From: Edolisoma coerulescens
Taxonomy: Eukaryota; Chordata; Aves; Passeriformes; Campephagidae
Direction: 5' to 3'
DNA: 64,000 bases
Assembly: GCA_013397115.1 (NCBI GenBank)
Contig: VWZW01004081.1
Span: forward strand, 906,624-970,623
The notes under the pieces were generated by a model. It saw nothing but the letters and a program-made list of their open reading frames with translations, was not told the origin of the DNA and did not search any database. This document shows, one piece after another, positions 39,301 through 48,300 of the stretch (position 1 is its first letter; each line of letters starts with the position of its first letter). A program made the position numbers and the translations under genes.

Positions 39301-42300
39301 GTTTAGGATTCAGCAGCTGCAGGAATGTGCCAAACCTGAGCGGCGGGGTAGGGACATCTAGTGGGCAATTCATTCCTTTCTCTCTGCCTTTACCAAGGTT
39401 TGTGAGGGGTGGGAGGGAGAATTTTTTTAGACTTGAAGGGATAAAAAGAAGACATTTCGGAAGATCAAGGTCTCAAGACAGTAATGTATTGTCCTAAGTC
39501 AAAGCCAGTCTTTTAATATGAAATAAGTCTATAAAATGCAATTCAAACAACAGTGTTTGAAATAAGTTTTTCAATCTTTAAATTTTCAACTAAAACCTTA
39601 TAAAGATATTTAAGTTAATACCTGAAATTGTGCTTTGCAGTGATTAAATCTATTCACTTACCTATTTCTGCACAATTTATTGGTATTCCTGCTGATGTGG
39701 TAACACTAATATAAGCCTTCCTTGCAGACCTGCTGGTGGTGGTTTTGCCACTGAATGAGCTAAATCAGTTCTGATTAAGAGTTCAGAAATGAATTGCTGA
39801 AAAACAGAAAAATTAGAACATGCTCTCAAGTGTAGAGGGTACCAGACTGGGGGAAACAGCTGATAGTCATTGGCCAGGGAGTTATTTAACATAAAATTGC
39901 TGTGGTTTTTAGAGATGTAAAATGTATTGATGTGACTTTTCATCATTTCCAAATCACAAAGACCTCCAAGTTAAATTCTAGACTGGCTGAGTACTGAAAT
40001 ACTACTAAGGTCACTACCTTTTATTCTATTAGAGGTAGATCTGACATGCATAGAGCCCAAACTCTGCAGTTAGCTGTGGCACATGTTTATGATAAACAGA
40101 AGCCATTCTTTGTGACTGTTTTTCTTTAACTGATATTTTGAAGCACAGAATTAATTTACACTCAACACATTTGCTCTTTACTTTGTTTGTAAGCTTATTG
40201 GAGAAAACTGCAAACATTTTTCTATCAGAAGGTAATTCTGACTGCTTATACTGTCTATGTAAAAGAAACCCAGATGGCACATAAAGTAACTGTTTGGTTG
40301 CTAATTAGCAAGAGAGCCTTTTGTGTTTGATGGGTCTATTGAATCATCAACTGACCTGATAAAGTTTCTCAGAAACAGATGTGTCTGTCCTGATGGTGTA
40401 ACAAAGGGGTTCAGCATGCTGCTGTTGACTGCTTTTATCTGCACTGCTGCCACTGTCTGCTGGTTTGCTTCAGAGGATTTTAGCTCAGAACTGGAGCTGT
40501 AGGTGCAATTTTCCATGTTGAATATTTATGAAAAAACATCATCGGTTTGCTACTATTCACTGTACAACTGAACACTACTAAGGTTTTGGTCACTTAAACA
40601 CTGAAGTAAGTAGGAGGTCGTGGAAATGTGTTCATGGATCATGCATGCTATCAGAACCCAGAGGTGTAATCACTAGCAAATACGCTAATGCAAATAATTT
40701 TTATTATTAAGATGTAATAAGAATGTATATCAGTAAGTTTTAATATCTTCCTTTTTTATTATAGTGTTTTGTTTCATTTTATTTTATTTCAGGTAGCAGA
40801 GCTTAAAATGGAGTTGAAACTGAGGGGATTACCAGTGTCTGGAACAAAAACAGATCTTATTGAGCGTCTGAAAACGTATCAAGATCTTAACAACAATGGG
40901 GTCGCTACAAGTACCTCTGTGACAGTGACCAGTTCTAGTGGGGCCACAGGTAACACTGGGGAAGTGACTGTGGCATTTCCTGTTGCAACACTCAATAAGC
41001 CAGTGGCTAATACGATACCCAGCTTCCCTCCAGAAAAAACATCTACTGGGCCTGGCAGCAAAGCAGTAAATACTGAAAACATTAGCTCTCCTTTGCCTAT
41101 ATCTCCCTCTCCTTCTGAACAGTCGAGTCTAAGCACGGATGATACGAGTATGGCAGATACTTTCCCAGAAACGACCATGGTGTCACCATCCCAGTTCCTA
41201 AGTACTTCACCACTGAGAGCAAACACAAACGAGGATAATCAGAATCGCAGCAGTGGAAGCATCTCAACCATGGAGTTTGATGTAGCAGAAAAGGACCGCA
41301 AGCTTCAAGAAAAAGAAAAGCAGATTGAAGAGCTCAAAAGAAAACTGGAACAAGAGCAAAAACTTGTGGAAGTATTGAAGATGCAACTCGAGGTTGAAAA
41401 AAGGGGACAACAGCAACAGTCTCAGACTTTTTGTAACTCAGCTGCTTTGGAACAGAAGCAATTCAGTGGTGCTGTCAAAGATGAAACTGCTCCTGCTGAC
41501 TGCTCAAGTACAAGTCAATCTGTACCTGTAGCCAGCCATTCCTTAGGACAGTCAGTGTACACCAGTGGCCAGAATCCAGTTGCCAAAAAGGCGGTTGTTA
41601 TCAAGCAGGAGATACCCGTGGCCAAAGCTGAACCTCAGAATGCCATTTCTCAGTTTTATGTTAGTCCACAGAGGCAGCCACAAACTGCAGTTGTTGCCCA
41701 GCCTCAAGCTTTATTAACTACCCAAGGAACTGCCCAGCTGCTCCTCCCACTATCTATCCAAGGACCGAATGCTGCTACTGCAGTGCAGTTACCAGTTGGA
41801 AATATCAAGTTGCAGGTAAGGGTATTTCTGGTTTTTTATCATGTAAATTGCATGGCAGTATTTCATCACTTAGTGTAAATAGGTAAATGTGGTGCTTGTA
41901 AGATTAATTTAAAAATCAGGCTTAGCCTGTTTCTGCTTAAGGGAAACAGTAGAAAAACTTAAGAGCCGATCTCGTAATACCTGCTTTTAATACTTGTTTC
42001 TTTGCAACTTTTGTTCCCAGATACTCTTTCCTGAAAAGCAGTTGTTTTACCCTGTACTGCCTCCATGCACAATTTGAGTTATAGTAGCATATACCACCAT
42101 TTTGTTAACTGCAAACTGCAGCAGAGAGCTACAGTCTCAGTACTTTGAGATAGCCCTGTTTGCAAAACCTGTGAACTTCCTTGTGTGTGGTGGTGCCTCA
42201 TTATATTTAAAAATGTGACTGCCAGGTTAGAACTCCCTGTGGACTTAGAAAAAGAAACCATGGCTATGCAAATATTATTTCTAGGCTGATTATAGGTAGT

Positions 42301-45300
42301 ATCACAGTGAATAAATACAGCATAAACCAAGACAGGCTATAAATACAGAGGTATAAGAGTAATCTGACCAAGCTGAATCAGTGTAAGCTGTTGGTCTGAG
42401 GTAGAATTAAGCAGTAATGCACTTCCCAGTGGCATTGTTGGAACATCCCCTGCCACCTATCATGGCAGCAAAGTATTCTTCCAGCTGTGTCCCTGGCCGT
42501 TGTGCATGCTGGGGGCCTAGGCTTGCTGCAGTCCTGTGCAGCAGCACATTTAGCAATCCTTATGAAGGGTGGAAAATTCCGGTGAGGATGGGCCCCAGTC
42601 TGCAGTGCAAGAACTATGCCTAGGAGTGATACACCCAGATCTCCACCTGAATTGCTCTAAAACCCTGCTAGAATTCTGTAACAGCAGCTTGTCCTGGTAT
42701 TTTATTTCACTGATACTCCAGGAAGTTTTCCACTACCACCTAAAATTGTTTTTCATGAGCTTGGACACACTTCTTGCCCTTCATTGGCCATTAAAAATTA
42801 CCATGGTCTTAAAAGCAACCTTTTTCTTGCATCATCAGTTTTCTCTTCTGGTTACTCAAACCAGTTCTTACAGTCCTTTCTTACTGATTTGTGCTCTCTC
42901 TGTCCCCTGTTATTTTCATATCCACTGGGCGCTCTCCAGTTTGTCTTTTTCTTAAACTCTGTTGGCAAAATAAACATCACCTTTTAGCTGGGAACTCCCC
43001 AGTACCAAACACAGTAACAGTTTGGTTTCCTGTACAGTTCACACTCATCCCTCCCAGAACACACGTTACTGCTATTCTGCATAAGGTGTGCAATAGATTT
43101 TTACATGATGTAACTTACCTTGAGATACAAATAATGCAAATATTTTATCTTCGTCCTTTAGGCTCAATCACAAGCTGGAATACAGACCCCATCACAAATA
43201 CCTGCTCCTATTTCTTCCTCTGGCCTGGTGCAGACAGCACCTCAGATGCATACTCCACAATCAAAACAAAATACCATCACGCAGCATGCACTTGGTCAGA
43301 CCCAACAAATCAGAAAGGTTTGTGGATAGCAATAAACATTAAGATAAATAGTTGTATAATCTAGTTCTAGGCAGTGCTTTTAGAATCTTTTATGTGTCAT
43401 CTGTGTTATATATAAACGATCAAGTCAGCTAACATCTGTACCATGTTTTCTCTGTGATACAATGGGCTTGTAACTCCTTCTCTTTCCAAAATTTTAGTCC
43501 GTGCAGGACTTTATTTTTCAGTTGCAAATAAATACTTTGTCTAAAGACTTTTTATCTTAATGGTACACTTAGGGCATGACTCTTACTACATCCTTCCTCA
43601 CACTTGGCACAAGTGGTGTGTACCAGGTATATTCCAGTCAGTTTCTCTTATTTGCCACTGGCTCTAAATGGAAGATTCTCGTAGGCAGTTCTTAAGAGAA
43701 AGTTTTTACCTATGACTTCAGAGATTTATTCTATTATAGAAGTTAATTTTGGTTTTCTTACTTTCCTTGTTGATTTCATCCCTCCTTATGAAGAAAGCTA
43801 CGGACTCAGATCCTGAGGATGGTAATTCCAATGAGTCAAAACCCTACCATACCTCTTCCTAAGGAATGCAGGGTATGATTCCGAGAGAGATCCTTCTCTT
43901 CCTCTCTACCGAAAATAATCAGCTCTTAATGTCCCATTCCAACAGATGTTCATCAGCAATGAATGTACGGCTGTGAATGCCAATCCAGTCATGTTCATAG
44001 GGAAACTGATATCAACCCATCAACACCAGTCATCACAAAAGAAAAGGTTTTCTTCTCCTCTGAGCCTCTTCCAGACTGACCTATATTATTAGGAACTTGG
44101 AGATTAGTTTTGGACCTTTATTGCTTCCTTATCAGTGCTATTGACTGCAGGGCTCCTGTTACCTAGGACAGCAAGGTTTTTCAGCCTGCCCCTAGGGACA
44201 GATAATTCAGAAACAACTGAAATTCCAAGATGAAGAGGGTAATTTTTACAGTATATTATGTAACTGTTACAAAATATCTCAGCCTTCAAAGTTCTTATTT
44301 CAGTTTACAAAAGTGCATCATGAGCCCCATGTTCTGCTGTGATTTGGGAATTGTACGTGAGCAGTGTCACCTAATCTGCCTCTGCTTGGGCTCTTGTTCC
44401 AGATGAGAACTTACCTTAGAAGACGTTTGATTGTGCCTTGCCATTCTCTAGAGAGCTGACTAATAAAGGGGGACACAGCTAAAGGAGCATCAATACTCTT
44501 CAGACTGCTTGTTCAATCTGTTAAATTTCATGGACATTGAGGTTATCCTCCAGAAATCAAAACTGACATAGATCCAAAAAGCAGATTTCATGCACGTTCT
44601 CTGGGATTTGGTGCGGAGCTAATCTTACCTTGTTAATTCAACAGGTCCTATAGAGAAATTTTCCAGTCATTCTGAGGCATGTACTTGTGCCAGAGACTGG
44701 CAGATTGCTGCCATTGCTGCCTACAAGTTCCTTGAAATATCTGCAGGACATAACCAAGATTGGTACCCTCCAGTCCTCCCCACTTTTCAGATCAGTTGTC
44801 ATGAAGACCACACAGATCCCAGCACAGTTTGCAGCCTGCCTATCCCAGCTGGTTTTTCCCACACCTATTGCCCTCTTTTACAGAGGAAACAGGGCAGCAT
44901 AACTGCACTGGTTTTTACATCAAAATGAAAATACTGATGTGATACAACAGATCAGGACACCCCTCATGCATTCAGCATTAGATCTACCTCTCTCCATCCG
45001 TGACCTAAAATTTGTCACCTTTGTCGTAAAGATATCTGGGAGTGATACTGAATTTAGAAGAACAGCCTTATGCGCTTCTCTTCATCTCCCTTTAACTCAA
45101 AAGTATGAGAAGCAGAATACTGCTAGGAATCATTTGCAATGAGCATGTGGACTACCAGTTGAAGAAATAAAAAGTTTAATATACCAGTAACCAAACTTAT
45201 AGTTGATACTCATGTTCATCAGTTTTACCTTTTGCCTCTCCCTCAGTCCCCATAGATACCTGTAGTTACTTTCCAAAAGAAATTAGAATTATATGGCACA

Positions 45301-48300
45301 GACCAAACTGTTCTGTCTTAAAAACGGCAGGAGAGGGCAAGCGTGAATATATGTACAGTTTGTATCAGGTCAGAAATAAGTTCATGTTTTTGACTGTCCA
45401 CTAGGTGGGGAAATCATAGATTATGCTATTGAACTGTTCCATACACTTTCCTCATGCTTCCTGGAAAATTGCAGGAAAATGTTTTCAGTCATGTGTGATG
45501 AATGAAAGCGTGTCAGAGCACAAAGTTTCCTTCAGAGAGTAACTGTTCTGGATTTACAAATTATTCCACTGAAAGGAAAAATCAGTATAAATAACACTCA
45601 CTTAATAGGGAATTTAAGCAAGCAAGTATTTTAGGAAAAAAAGTCTTCAATTTTATTAATGTAATTTACCCAATGTTAACCTTTTTTTAAAATAGAAACC
45701 CCACAATCTAAGACTGATCTGTTAATCCTTTACAGGTTTTTCCACCTGCCACATCAAATGCAGTATTTTCCTATCAGACTGCACCGATTACAACACCTTC
45801 ACAATCTTTTATTAATAAAACATCAAACTCTAACATTCACCCTGGTGGTAATCAGGTCCCCTCTGTGCAGAATGGACCTGCTGCTCCCAACAAGGTAAGG
45901 ATAGCCCAACAATGTTCCATGAAGTTCAGGTTTATATTATTCTTATATAACACGTGACTATTTACATACGGCAGTTCACTCAAGGAAGAATGTTTTGTAG
46001 ATTTTAATGATGCTTATATGTGCATGTGTTTGAGAAAGGGAGAAAGAAACTTATTTTATCCCTCTGATTACTCTAATACATAGATTGATGGGACAAAATA
46101 GAATCTGTACAGCTTGATACATCTTGAATTCACTAAATCACATTATTTAGTAATTATTTTGTTATTTCACACAGCCTGGGTCTCCATCTCAAGCCCAGCC
46201 TTACATTGTTCAGCAACCCCTCTTCAACAACACAGTGTCCAAGACAAAAGATCCTCCTCGTTACGAAGAGGCCATAAAACAGACCCGCAATATTCAGCCA
46301 TCACACCGTGAGGTAGCTGTTTTCTCTTCTTTAGTCTGTTAAGAACAGAGCTTTTCTCTACAATTACCAAAACCATTGCTTTTTTTTGGTTTTTTTTTTT
46401 GTTTGTTTGTTTGGTGTCAAGATTTTCTAACACACTGTTACTAGTTTCATAATTGTGTTTAACTACAGGATTCCTGTTTCATTATTCTTTTATTAAAGCA
46501 GCATATATGTAAATAAGTCTTACAATTCCCAGTTGGTAATACATATAATTGGGATAATGCTGCCATTGCTACTTAACAGTAACTAGCCTTCAGATGACTT
46601 GTTTTGAGGATGTGTGATACCCAAACCTCACACTTAAGAGAGGAAATATGTTCATATTTTCCAAAGTGAGTAAACTTGAGGAGAATGTGTGTGAATGTGT
46701 TTATACACACAGGCAAACATGAGCATAGGTGCTTGCTTGAAAAGAGTCTATTTAGTGATCTTGGTGAGTAATCCTGTGTAGTGCTTTGCCAGTTTACCTT
46801 GGTAAGGGTAAAAGTTTTTTGTATCGGAGGAAATTTGTAAACAAAACTAATGAGTATCCCCAACTTCATGTGTTTCAAAACTATCCCAAAAGATAAAACC
46901 TTGTAGCCCCTAGTGTTGGTTGGGTTTTTGTGGTGGCTGATCTCAGGCAGAGCTATGGGTGTCTGATGGCATTTCCTGTGTTCTTGGCATGTGTGGGACA
47001 TCCCCACAGTGAGGGCACACAGGTTTGTCTTAGGTCACTCCATCACTGCCAGTTAGACAGGGGCTCCCCACTAGATCTCCTGATGACAAATCACTTCCCA
47101 TCCCTGGAGTATAAGCGATGGTTTAAAACACTTCTTGAGACTTTCACAAAAGCCTCCACTTTTTCTAGACTTGTTTTTGAGTGAGTGGGTTTGTGGGGCG
47201 GGTTGTTACGTTTTGCTTAAGGTTCAGATATTTAGGGGATATCCGTTTAAAACAGAGATAAGCAGTTCCTGAAAGCTTACCCCCCTTTAAAAAAGAAAAG
47301 AACATAAATCTACAAATTGGGAAAAAAACCTGAAGATACCTAATAGAATGCATCTTACATGATGGCCATTCACAGGCTATCTCTGAGAGAAAGTGGAGCA
47401 GGGTTTGTAACCACCAAAGTGCTGCAGTTACTATTACCCTGGTACGAAACGGGGCCAGTAACTCTCCTTCTGATCCGTAGCTTTCTGCACCTCTCTCCTA
47501 GGCTGCCTTCATGAAATCATCGTCATGCTTTCTCCCTATTCCTTTGTACTGAAACCAACCACAGGGATTGCAAATGCCTCTCCAAAGTATCTGTTTTCTA
47601 CATAGATAATTTCACATTAAGCATTTTAATCTTGATCATAGGTTAGTACTTACATACTAGTGAGAGAAACTAGAAACAATGAGCATAGGAAAAAATACTA
47701 CATGAAAGAGAATAACCCTGTTCTCCTGCACTACAGATTTCCAGTGCACACAGTCAGCAGATGGATGATCTTTTTGATATTCTCATCAAGAGTGGAGGTA
47801 AGCTCATTGACAACTGTGTGATGTAGAGATGTGAAACCTGGTAATAAAAACTCACTGCTATAATCAAATGAGGATTCTTTTAGGAACAGGAGTTAGAAGC
47901 TATCCAGCCTGAATGAAGCTAAATTTCTGAAAGTTTGCATAGTTCCTTATTAAAGAAGATATTTACCAAAACACATACAGTCAACCTGCTGTGGAACTTC
48001 ACTGCTTGCAAATTAGCTCAGGTAGACCTTTGCAATAATCTCTACATCATTCAAATGATTAAAATAACACTTTAGGTTAGCACAGACATACTTTATCAAA
48101 ATTGGAAGAGTTGAGCAAGTCCATATAATGTTTATTGAAATTATACAAAGAACAGAATAAGGTAAGAGTTAAAGCATGTTGATACTAAAATTTCATTAAG
48201 TATAACCATGTGTTATCAACCGTAAACATCAAAGATACATTAATGGGAAAAGTATGTATGAACTACATAGAGACATTAATGAATAACAACTTTATGTCAG

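Noticed and set aside
40769..40792. ATG eight codons upstream of the SAP exon as a start
   Set aside because: It lies in the pyrimidine-rich acceptor of the intron. The protein alignment begins at VAEL after the AG at 40792.
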